Shown here piece by piece: positions 53,901 to 64,000 of a stretch of DNA of 64,000 nucleotides. Source of the stretch: Rostratula benghalensis (Eukaryota; Chordata; Aves; Charadriiformes; Rostratulidae); assembly GCA_013399305.1 (NCBI GenBank), contig VXAI01000088.1:466822-530821 (forward strand), in the 5' to 3' direction. A program made the translations under genes and the position numbers. A model generated the notes under the pieces. It did no database searches, had not been told where the DNA came from, and worked only from the letters and a program-made list of their open reading frames with translations. Every line of letters starts with the position of its first letter. Within the stretch, counting starts at the first letter, position 1.

Positions 53901-56900
53901 AGCCCCATCCAGCCTGGCCTTGAACCCCTCCAGGGATGGGGCATCCACAGCTTCTCTGGGCAACCTGTTCCAGTGTCTCATCACCCTCACAGGAAAGAAA
54001 TTCTTCCTAATATCTGATCTAAATCTCTCCTCTTTCATTTTAAAACCATCACCCCTAGTCCTGTCACTACACTCCATGACAAAGAGTCCCTCTCCAGCTC
54101 TCCTTCAGATATTGGAAGGCTGCTATAAGGTCTCCCCAGAGTCGAGTCTTCTCCAAGCTGAACAACCCCTACTCTCTCTCAACCTGTCTTCATAAGAGTG
54201 GTGGTCCAGCCCTCTGATCTTCTTCATGGAGCTTTGCTGGACCCGTTCCAACAGGACCATGTCCTTCCTGTGCTGAGGACTCCGTATCTGGACACAGTTC
54301 TCCGGGTGGAGTCTCACAAGAGCAGAGCGGAGCGGCAGGATCACCTCCTGTGACCTGGCTGCCACACTTCTCTTGATGCAGCCCAGGATGGTGTTGGCAT
54401 CTGCTGTTCCTCGCAAGCAGAACTTTTCTATTTGAGTTTCAAAAGCATCATATACTACCACTTACCCACACTTTTTTACTACTATGAACGCAGGCTGCAT
54501 AGTGGGCAGGGCTACTCAAAAAAATGGTCTAATGGGACAATTCGGCTACTTCCAAAGTTAGCAGCATTTTTCTTTTAGTTAATTGAAAGAGACCTGTATC
54601 AAATGTGATTTCTGTGAGTTATTTATTAAAGCTGAAAAACCTACTTTCTGGATACAAGTTACTAGTATTAGCACATACACTGATACTTAATACCGCTGAG
54701 TTGAATATTGGCTTTTAAAAATAATCCTATGGCAAGCTAATGGAAACATTTTGGGTTTTTTCTTGAAAAATGCTACAGTTTGCAATAAAAATATTGAAGA
54801 AAAAATATGGGCATCGATTTTAAAAGTGCCATATGCTTCTTATCTCATTGGGGGCTTTTATTGAATCCATCACTGCACATCTAAGCACAGCACAACTAAC
54901 CTAACGTGGCCATTTCAAACCATCGTTTTACTCTGCAAAGCCTCACAATGTTATAGATCTTAAAAATGTACGTAAGTATAGGATTGCTGTAGACACTGCT
55001 CCACTACAGGAGCAGCAATGGCCTCAGTCATAGCACTGAGGTTCTTCTCTCCAGAAAGATGAGCACGCTGCACAGGCTACCTCTCTCCCATACCACACTA
55101 CCAGAAGACCATGAACCAGGGAACCACACAGGGTCCTCCTCCTCCTCCTCTTTGGATTTGTACCAGCAGCTGAAGAATGATTCCTGCCTCTTGGCCACCT
55201 GGAAGTGGATTCTCAACAATTTCACACTACAAGCTTCCATGTTAGCCCTTGTGAATTCAGGTGAGTGCTTTGTTCCCTGTTGGCCTACGTGCTGGCATCT
55301 CACCATCGGTCATCACCTACAGCAAAGTCCCAGTGTGATGGGAGCACGTGAAGACCAGTCTGAGATGGAAATCAAGTGGCAAAGTCTGCACTGGGAGAGA
55401 TCAAGCACCAGCACCACAGAACTCGGCCCTGGGGCAAACAAAGCACACCGGCAGCTGATGTGCTCAGAACAAACTCATACTCCTTTTGTGGAAGATGGGG
55501 AAGAATTTTGGCACAAACAAATGAGTTATACAACTTTAGCTGAAACAATCTCTTCATCAGTTTCTGTATTTATAGATCAAAAGCAAGGAATTGTGGGGAG
55601 ATTGTTGTAGTGATGCATTTATTAGTTTCAGTCAGTTACATCTGAATATGCTGAGTAAAAAAATGTGTTTTGCAGGGGAGAGATTTATGCCGCTTTTTCG
55701 ATACCAAATAAGGTCATTAATTCCTCAATTTATGATGATCACATACGCACTAGTGTTATTTTTATGGAAGAAGCAACACATTCAAGCACAATATTATTTT
55801 TGTACACGCAAAACTCCTGCAGGTTAAAGTCACATTCATTTCCAACTATGTAATGGTTGTGATATCAATAGTGCTTATTCTGAAACTACTCCTTAATCTA
55901 GCTTTTAGGAACTTATACTAATGATTAAGATATTAACATTGCCTTACAGAGGTGACAAAAGGAATCATGCAGTGCATAAAAGTAGCATCCTAATGACATT
56001 TTCCCAAATTTACATTTAACTAGAATTGATTGTTAAAACTAGATTAATTTGTCTTAACAGTACGGAAGATTATAACATGATCAATCAGATTATGAACTGG
56101 ATATAATTAATCACATTCATTACTGCACATTATTATGCAGTAGGGAATAAGTCTACTTAGACTCCCTATTGATTATATTGTTTTAAATTTTTCAATTAAT
56201 ACTAGTTTTGTCTGCATAGCTGCCAAAGAGTTGGCAAGGAGAAAATGAAATACATAATACAAAAACTTTGTAACAAAGAAAGTATGCTTAGAGTGAAACA
56301 TTCTAAAAATTCCAAGTATTTGATTAAATACTCACTTTGGAAATACTGTCCATGTCTCCTGAGCCTTAAATGAAAACAGACAATTATTCAGTTAGTTTTG
56401 AGCTGAAGTTAATCAAAGGTTTGAGGTTTTTTGCATAGCAAATATATATCATGTAACAGCAGATTTTAAAAGCACCAACTACATGTCATCTCACTTCCTC
56501 CCCAATGTCTTAGTAAAAGTTTACAGCCAGTATTGAATAATGTTAGTCCTTCAGCTGTGTACACAGGCAGTGCAGGGTGCAAGAAAAGACTGAAGGACAC
56601 ATTTTTAATTGGTATCCCCAGTTGGTATGGTCCAAACAGACGGCATCCTTTCAGGATGAGACAGCCCAGCACAACTCAGGACACCACGTGCCTGACCCCC
56701 CTGTCCCAGTAGCAATGGCAGGGTACAGGGAAGGCAAGTAAATCCGGATCTATCCACCTATGGGAAATGCTACTTCAGCCTGTGAGGAAAAAAAAATTAA
56801 AATGCAAAACCATGGCTAACTAGTAAATATTGATACTCCTGGGGAAAAGAAAAGACCACTGTCATTGCTATGGTCAGCTGGGAGGATTTAATTTTCATTT

Positions 56901-59900
56901 CTGGGTCTTTGCTCCCAAAATTGGAAGCCTACTACTGAAATTGGCTGAAATGACATCAATCTTTGATGCATTATAAGTGGTGATGATGACAGTATCTTTC
57001 AGAGCAAAGTGGATGATCCTGAGTACCAGAGCAACAGAAGTCAAATAAAATTAAATATACTGACTGCAAGACTATTGAAATTTTTTTTCTAATATTTTTT
57101 TTTACGTGCTGTAGCTCTCTCTCAGGTAAAGCCACGAATAAAGAAAATATAACTTTAGGATGGATGTATCAAGAAAACCATATTTAGCAGTAACAGACAG
57201 TAAGCAGTTCGGGTCAGATACTTTCAGGAAAGACAAATTCCAGAAGAGTACTGAATACAAAACTAGAAGAGTATCAGAGGAAAACAAGAAAATGGAGTAG
57301 CTCTCTATACTTAGCCAGCAACATTAATGCTGAGAAGGAATATGAATCCTCTCTCTACAAAAAAATCACATACATAAGTGTTACGAAGAGTCATTTGTCA
57401 TGACACAAAGGGTAAATTTTGGTGGAAATCAGGAAAATATTTCTTTCTACCCACCAGAATTATGATATGCAATAGAAGGGTTGTGGTCAAAGCAGTTGGA
57501 GAAATTCAAGATGGACTTTGACCAATTTATCCACTGAATTATGAGACACAGCTGCCTGCTGCAACACAGAAATGAATGCAGCAGATCGCACCCAGTCCTC
57601 CTCTCCCAAAAGTACCCAGCTTCCAGTTTAGATATGAGGTCACCCCTACAAAGCAGTCATCATTAATTTGACTAAGCACAACACCATTTTCACTACAGAA
57701 AATAACTAGCCAAATGCTAGGCACACGTAAAATCCTACCATAAGTGTTTGAATTTAGTTTTTTCTTTCAGCTAAGAAATAATTCTCAGGCTATAGAAAGC
57801 GACAGAAGAAGATCTGATTACCATTTACACAGTTTTTCATTTGTTTGAATATAATGTGCATCATTATTAATGAAAGCAACAATCCATTTTGGGATTGAAT
57901 ATGTAAAGAAAGGCTGCAAAATCAAATGGTGTCCTTATGCAAAGTAATCTAGGAATCAGAAATGCTTTCCTGGAAAAAAAGATAATTCTATTAGGACATA
58001 GATGCCTACTGCTGAATTTTAATTGTTCGGAACACGTCTGCTAAATGAGGTTTTATGGCTTTTTTTTTTTGCCCCCCCTCATCTTGCCATAGCTGTTTCA
58101 AATTTCTCCCTTCTTTTTTATAAACAAGGTATATATATATACTTCCTCTCTCACCATCTCCAACTTTTGGGCTATGAGTAATAGATCTCCATGGCAGTAT
58201 GGACTTAAATGGTGCAGGAGTTTAGGCTGGTCCATGTCTGTGCTGGGAAGGTGACAGAGGTTTTGCGTGGGGACAGCAGCAAGGGGAACACTAGCAGCTT
58301 GGCTTCTGCCTGCACATCCTCCATTTATCTCCCTTGGGTTTCTCCCCAGGAAGGAAAACACTGCTCAGTGGCGTGATGCTGGTGCCCCTTATGGGGACTG
58401 AGTGGGCTCCTAGATGTAAAAGAGAACCTTGTTGGTAGACAGGGGAGTAGAAGAAAAGACATGAAGTCTTTGCAGCCCCAGGTTCCCCCCTGTTGTTGCC
58501 TGCATGACCAACAGCCCCTGGTGCAGACAGAAGTGAAGAGTACAAGACAAGACCTGTATTAGGAGCTAGTGGCTTGATGTTAGGGTATGAGCAGAAATAA
58601 ACCCAAGGTATTTATTTACCTTGTGGTTATGGAAGAGGAAGGTATAAATGCAATTAATTTAGCTGTGGTCTGTTTCTTAAATCCCTTCCAACTGTCTATC
58701 ATGCTTCCATCAAAGAGTGAGAGCAAAGAGGTTGTGAGGACAGTCAGGAGACAAAGCAGTGTGTGTTTTGCAGAGTTGTGCAAGGCTTCTCCCCTAGGTG
58801 CATGTCCTTCAAACATCACAGTGTCAAACTCAAGCAGTTCACTCTTCCTGCTGCCTCTGCGTGCCCTGACAAGAACTGACGTTCTGTTGGGCGCGTTAAA
58901 ATCGGCACCAGCTGGGGATGGAGTAGTAACACTCACACTTAACAGACATATAACTGAGTATAGAGCAAATCAGGCTATCAAAACGTTGGGATAAAACCAG
59001 CTTAACATGTACATCAAAACATGTAATAACTTACTTCCAGGTAATTATAATAATGTGCACCACCATGTTACAGTGACATCTTCCCAAGATTTTCCAAAAG
59101 GAAGAGACATAAATAGAGCCAGTTCTTAAACCTTCAATCTACATTATTGTTATGGCATGCTTTTAGAATGGTTTTCATCAACTGAATTCTGAATTAAAAC
59201 TACACACTTATATATATATATGTATATATATATAAAAAATAACATTATTTTTCTTTCATAGGTGCATGATGTATGCCAACTCATACGCTTTAAAAGTATC
59301 TTAGTACTTCTTACTGATGTATATAAAAGCTTTTTCAGTTTTTAAAAGATTTTTACATAGTCTTCCCCATAACTCAGAGAACTAGTCACAGAAAATAGCA
59401 CTAGTCATTGAAAATTGACAATGTTCATAATATTTACATTACCTAACGATCCATTCATATGATGTGAATCCATTCCACCCAGTCCACTCATAGGTCCATC
59501 TGATCCTGGTCCCATTGGAAACTACAAAAGGATCACACATTAAAAACCGGTATTACTGTAACATTTTTTTGTAAATAATCTAAAAAAAATTAAAATATTC
59601 CTCAGGAAAAAAAAAAAAGGAAAAATGCATAGTCCCAGCTCTGAATGCACATATCAAGTGAAAGTCGTTCAGGTGAAGACTGCAAAAACATCATTGCTTT
59701 TGTTCACTTTTTCTAATGCTACCTTCATGATTTTGGAAGTTCTCACCTCTGTAGCCTGGAATATGATTCAGGAATAAATTATTCTTTACTTCAACACTTT
59801 TGGTACGGCTTTCAAACCTGTGCTGACCTAGCTCTACTCCCATTGAAGTTACAGGGAATTTTATGATTCTCTTCAATGAGTAAGTGATTAATTAACAGCT

Positions 59901-62900
59901 TTCAGACCCCACTCCATCCATGCTGACAGCTGGACCACTCCAATTTACATTTGCAGCATGAGCAGTTTCTGTCTAATTTCAGATAACCTTAAATTCTTCA
60001 AAAACTTAAAGGCATTAATATTATGGAAGAAGTTCCAGAATTCACTGTTTAGCAATTTAACAATATCTAAGTATCTGTATTTTTAAGTTTTCCTAGTCCT
60101 TTTTAGGCTAAAACATTCACAAGTTAATGATTTGATTAGGTATAATGCTTATCAGTAGATTTCATTTTTGATATCCCCTTTAGATAAACAGCAAAGTTTG
60201 TTTCTTAATGTTATCCTCCTACAGAATGGTATGGCAACATAATACTGGGTCACTTTAAAAAATTTTTCTCCACCCCTTTCATGGTTATAAAATTTTTTAT
60301 AACAAAAGTTTGAATCATGCATTAGTGGCAGTGCCTAGGATGACATCCTGTCACACAGAAGTCTATTGCAGTGTGACAAACTAAGCCATCCCCAAGATCC
60401 ACAAGCAGAAGCTTCTAAGGTCTTTTCCATGTAGAAGAGTATGTACCAATAATTATTTTGCCTATTATCAGCATTATTGGGAAACATTAAAACATATGTG
60501 GTATGGGGGGAACCACATGGAGCTTCACCAGCAAGAATGGAAAACTCACTATTAATGATACGTGATGAAAATGTAGTATTTGAACAAAAAAAAGGCTAAA
60601 AAATTCTAAGTATATAACTAGATTCATATTTACGTTGGGTCTGTTGGGTCCAGGTGGTACTGCATTCATTAAAGTGTACATGTTGTCTCCAGAGTTGGTT
60701 GAATCTGTAATAAGAGATTATTTTAAGTGCTAATATATAACTTTCAATAAAACTACTCACCTAATACATTGCCTGTCATTTTGTTCACATTATTTCTGTG
60801 CCTGAATCACTGATACACAACAGCAATATAATGGAAGATTTCATTCCCTTTCTATCTATTGCTACCACACAACAGAGCTCCGAAAAGAAATAATTGCAAT
60901 CGTCCCTAAGTAACTACTTCTAGACTCTACTTTTATGCATGACTGTTAAAAGGTTTATAAATCACCAAGTATCTGTAACTATTTAATTCCAGAAACCCTT
61001 TTTCCTTGAGTTCCAAATAGCTTCACTCATATTCAATATTCTCTATAAAACAGGAGTTTCTTTCTTATCAACACTTCCTGTAATTTGTTTTCTATCTGTA
61101 ATAAATGATAAATAGCTTCTCATTGGAGACTGCAATTTATAACAGTGAATGAAAATTTTTTATTCTTATTTGTGTCAGTCTTTGATTTCAGATATATCTA
61201 ACTATGCAGTGGAATATTTTGCCAAGATCCTTGCTCCAAGGACAGCTTTAACTGATGTATCTCCACAGTGCAGTGTGGTGCAATGCTTAAAAAAACCCTG
61301 AGTTCAAAATCTACAAAGCCATCCTGGCACAGCGTGGTGCTCAAGCTAATAAGTTCTGCCAAGAGTTTCACTTGGCCATGCCAGATGTTGACACAGTTCT
61401 ACTGCATCTCACTCCTTTTCCTCCAATCACGGCTCATGAACTTTCAGGAGGAGCACCTCCAATGTTGAAATGCAAGATTTAATTAATAAGACACACAGAA
61501 GGCAACCCACAAATCTCTTCTGTTTCAAGTTAAGAAACCAATACCTAAAAAACACTAGTAGATACAAATTATTAATTCTGGTTTCTAATTTATCACTATT
61601 GCTAATACATGCAAAGTCATCAATATTTGAAGAAAAAGAAGGCAAAAAATGCAGCAGATAATAGAAAAATTAGAGAAAAACCTTTCTAAAGGGAGCTGGA
61701 CAAAGCATAAGCTGTGTAATGTAGAAGTTTACTGAGAGGAGAATGACCTTAGGAAAGTCTAAATACATCCCTAAGTGGATAGCTAAAAAAATATTGTCAA
61801 CTCCGGAAGATCACTACCTCTATAGTATCTACAAAAAGAACAAAGAATAGCTTAGTACTCTGTACCTTTCTCCTCCAAAGGACCATTCCATCTCTTTGAA
61901 TAAGAGTTTTGAGATTAACAACTCACACACAAAAAAACACTGCTGAGCTGTAATTGATCCTCCAGGACAAGGTGATGGGGGACTTTTGAGTCAGAAGTAT
62001 TGAAAATGAGAAAGCCGAGCCCAGACTGAAATGTGTTGGAACTCGGAATGCAGCTTGACCTCCCAGAAGAATGTATTTGTACACATGCTGGGCAGTTAAA
62101 GCCAAAGTCTTTGTCTATTCCTTCATCCTTCTGAGACAGTTGTCTAAGCATTAATTAACCTTGGTGAGTGAATAATTCCATTATATACAGAGCACTGAGT
62201 GTCACTACAACAGAAGAGGAGGGGGAAAAGAAAGCTTTCAGCCTAAAGTTATCAAAGTAAAATTAGCTCATAAAAAGTTATTTTTAACGTTCGATGAGGC
62301 AGGCAACAAGTTCTTCAAGCACTAGATCCTGTTGGAACACATATATCTGGCCCTCCCCATGTTCTGCTGGCTCATGTGAAAATAGATAGGGCCTAGTTGG
62401 GCCATGGGAACTCTGGGAGCAGGCTTGTCTCAGAGGCAAGTAAATACCTTTCCAAAATTTTCAGATAGCCGATTTCTAAGCGTTTTTATACTCTGGAAAA
62501 GAGAGTCTCACAACATCTTTGAGTGTCTACCTGAAAATGGGGACAACTGTCAGCAGGAGCTTTATTTGAGCTGCAGAAAGACAGGCTAATATGTGCCACA
62601 ACTGCAGTGCTGGCTACGTAAAAATGTGCAGGATGCCCATAGGCTTATGTTAAAAGAGACTCTTAATTTTCAAATGCCATTGTGCACTAATTATCTGTCT
62701 CACTAATGATATAATCTCACGTTGCATTTTTTTAACACCTGGGATTATATTTAATTGAGATGTAAATTCCTGTGGGCAGTGAGGAAACTTCCCTACCCTC
62801 TTGTGCTGGAGAGGACAGGAAGAACACTTAGGACATAAGGACTGAGGATGCTGTAACATCACTGAGGTGAACAAGTCCCTCTGCTGGTGAAAATGAGTTA

Positions 62901-63827
62901 TAAAGGGAGACGTTGGCCAAAAGGACTAGCCATTGAATACTGGGTTATAATACTGCATTAATTTCATTTTAGTAGATTTCTGATGATGTCCATGGGGGAC
63001 GACAGCATCCTCCACATACTGCTGTTCTATCTTCATATCAGAATCTTTGCAGAATATCAGCAGAGGGAGATAATTTCATTGGTCATCTTTAATCCTTGAG
63101 GAGCCAGCTAGGCATCCTGACTCATCTCAGCCTCCTCCTTTGTTCCTCAGACCTCAGTAGTAATGTGGCCAGTCTTTTGTATGGCCAAAATCTCCATGTG
63201 GTCACAGTTGCAAAATACAAACCACCAGTTCAAAGTTCTGGGAATAGAGCACTGGTGGGACAATGGCTCCTCTGGGGCCTTACTCCTCCGTTGCAAGACA
63301 GAGGAGAGCTACCTGCCCAGCACGACCTTGCTCTCAGTCAAATGACATGGCTGCGGGATGCAGACCATCACTCAAGAGCTGTTCAGGTCTCTATCCTGGG
63401 GATGTTTCACCAGATTCAGAGATCTCCCAATTTCCACACTGGTGGAACTGCCCCAAAGAACATTAGCAAAAGCATATAAAGACTGTGGCTTCTTTTGTTT
63501 TAATCTTGCAGAAACTGTGCAAGGAAACATGGTCACAAAAGCCAGAGAAATTAATTGCTCTGAACTGCAGTGATACATTTCTTTGTGTCTCTGCAACATA
63601 GGAGGGAGAGAAAGAGAGTGAAAGTGCAGGAAAACAACCTGACATGTAAAATACAAATCTAGTATTTCTCACTAGCAGATTCTTCAGGAAACTCAAAGTC
63701 TGAAAAATAACTTTTGTTACTTCCTAAAATGCCTATAATTATCTGTTATTATTTCTGAGTATGCTTCAATACCTGCAGGACTAGGCATGATAGGTGTTCC
63801 TGGTGGCCCTCCACCTCCTGGGGGACC
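47957..63827 (-). CDS. SSBP2: SSBP2, single-stranded DNA-binding protein 2 (last six coding exons; 5' part outside window)
   Basis: Gene-level entry for the partial gene. SSBP2 binds the LDB1 co-activator, stabilising LDB1-LIM transcription complexes in the nucleus (known). The six exons encode about 120 residues from [18 protein letters not shown] to the C-terminal SPSMTMSV, close to the C-terminal third of the roughly 361-residue human protein. This is the low-complexity Gly/Pro/Ser/Asn-rich region. The N-terminal LUFS/LisH domain that binds LDB1 is not in the window. All junctions are GT-AG and phases are continuous. SSBP3 and SSBP4 are close paralogues; SSBP2 is preferred because the residues fit it well and because ACOT12 is its neighbour. 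Confidence 0.95.
47987..50870. other. SSBP2 last intron
   Basis: 2.9 kb between exons e and f. It contains one CR1 3' end (49316-49495) and T runs near 50671 and 50795-50808. Otherwise unique. Confidence 0.6.
49316..49495 (-). mobile_element. CR1 LINE 3'-end fragment (antisense)
   Basis: The plus strand reads 'catagaatcattcaggttgg' then 'aagagacccttgagatcatc', followed by the CR1 3' UTR in reverse complement as far as 'ggagactcaaccacctccctgggaa'. 5'-truncated copy in the SSBP2 last intron. Confidence 0.88.
50871..50969 (-). CDS. SSBP2: SSBP2 exon e
   Basis: 99 nt, 33 complete codons: [20 protein letters not shown] then [13 protein letters not shown]. This is the acidic and aromatic segment near the C-terminus, conserved across the SSBP family. 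The acceptor is catttaacag|AACTCC and the donor GAGAGT|gtaagt. Confidence 0.97.
53190..53311 (+). mobile_element. Old CR1-like 3' end
   Basis: 'gcctgtgttatgcaggaggt' then 'cagtcccttctggctttaaa' and 'atctatgaat' match the common amniote CR1 tail (caggaggtcagactagatgatc...tcccttctggccttaaaatctatgaat). More diverged than the other copies. Confidence 0.7.
53876..54402 (-). mobile_element. CR1 LINE fragment (antisense)
   Basis: The minus strand encodes diverged CR1 C-terminal segments: [20 protein letters not shown], then [20 protein letters not shown] and [20 protein letters not shown]. Frameshifts separate the pieces. The copy is truncated at the 5' end and lacks most of the 3' tail. Same strand as SSBP2. 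Confidence 0.93.
55059..55610 (+). other. Unexplained 183-codon open frame in SSBP2 intron
   Basis: The longest plus-strand open frame not attributable to a repeat. It contains a Ser run over a TCC repeat (55136-55151). No family is recognised, and it has no splice partner or obvious promoter. Possibly an eroded transposon or chance. Not called a gene. Confidence 0.15.
56336..56364 (-). CDS. SSBP2: SSBP2 exon d (29-nt microexon)
   Basis: 29 nt, encoding [10 protein letters not shown] across the junction with exon c. Sequence and phase match the human protein. The acceptor is ttcatttaag|GCTCAG and the donor TCCAAA|gtgagt. It is small enough that gene finders often miss it. Confidence 0.95.
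59209..59234. repeat. (TA)n microsatellite
   Basis: tatatatatatatgtatata with one TG interruption, in the SSBP2 intron next to exon c. Confidence 0.92.
59443..59521 (-). CDS. SSBP2: SSBP2 exon c
   Basis: 79 nt, encoding [20 protein letters not shown] then HMNGSL plus one base. It differs from human at about two positions (S for G, D for E). The acceptor is ccttttgtag|TTTCCA and the donor TCGTTAG|gtaatg. Confidence 0.97.
60634..60704 (-). CDS. SSBP2: SSBP2 exon b
   Basis: 71 nt, encoding [20 protein letters not shown] then NRPN, identical as far as I recall to human SSBP2. The acceptor is cttattacag|ATTCAA and the donor CCCAAC|gtaaat. Confidence 0.97.
63773..63827 (-). CDS. SSBP2: SSBP2 exon a (first in window)
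   Basis: 55 nt, encoding [18 protein letters not shown] plus one base. The acceptor is accctctctag|GGTCCC and the donor CCTGCAG|gtattg. The upstream exon lies beyond the right edge. Confidence 0.96.
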
Positions 63828-64000
63828 CTAGAGAGGGTAGAAAATGTCAGTTAGCATGGAAGGAAAAAAATACCACAGTGAAAAAATGAGCACAGTACAA
63901 ATGGAAAAAAAAAAAAAATATTGTGAATGTCATTAGTTACTCTGGTAAAAACATGCAAATTTTCTGATAAGCTAGTGAAACAGTTCATCACAGATTGAGA

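Larger units (their letters stand above)
50970..56335. other. SSBP2 intron between exons d and e
   Basis: 5.4 kb. It holds an old CR1-like tail (53190-53311), a CR1 fragment (53876-54402), a palindrome at 53096-53115, an unexplained 183-codon open frame (55059-55610) and an AT-rich, TAAT-rich stretch (55900-56230). Confidence 0.6.
56365..64000. other. SSBP2 introns between exons a-d, and right edge
   Basis: Introns 56365-59442, 59522-60633 and 60705-63772, plus part of the next intron (63828-64000). They hold a TA microsatellite at 59209-59234 and a GC-richer spot at 58160-58900 with open frames on both strands (up to 135 codons) that match nothing I know. The rest is unique AT-rich DNA. Confidence 0.55.

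Overview
The window is vertebrate nuclear DNA, most likely from a bird. It has short exons with GT-AG introns, several CR1 LINE fragments (one ending in the ATTCTGTG octamer repeats typical of avian CR1), two old MIR-like fragments, no Alu or L1, and one CpG island. Two protein genes can be reconstructed exon by exon, both on the minus strand. Species and chromosome cannot be read from the sequence.

Gene 1, positions 712-28913 (minus): a complete ACOT12 (cytosolic acetyl-CoA thioesterase/hydrolase). All 15 coding exons were found. Every junction is GT-AG and the phases agree across all 14 introns. The exons sum to 1656 nt, giving 551 residues plus a stop. The protein has two hotdog thioesterase domains (exons 1-4 and 6-8) and a C-terminal START domain (exons 11-15). 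The start codon lies inside a CpG island (about 28480-29170).

Gene 2, positions 47957-63827 (minus): the last six coding exons of SSBP2, which encode about 120 residues of its Gly/Pro-rich C-terminal half. The rest of the gene lies beyond the right edge. SSBP2 reads toward ACOT12, head to tail, with about 19 kb between the SSBP2 stop and the ACOT12 start. This is the same neighbour order and orientation as in mammals (established knowledge, recalled and not checked).

Layout: 1-711 is ACOT12 3' UTR/downstream; 712-28913 ACOT12; 28480-29170 CpG island/promoter; 29458-30444 a decayed CR1; 30445-47380 mostly unique AT-rich intergenic DNA with one MIR and a few GC-richer patches, without a supported gene; 47957-64000 SSBP2 3' exons and introns with further CR1 pieces. 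A 7-base assembly gap (N) is at 8855-8861.

No new multi-gene system is evident. The best leads are inside ACOT12: a phase-compatible, 156-nt exon-like segment that would insert 52 residues into the START domain; a 70-nt exon-like segment in intron 4 with a local resemblance to exon 5; and an intron-8 read-through followed by a poly(A) signal that could give a START-less isoform. None can be confirmed without transcript data.
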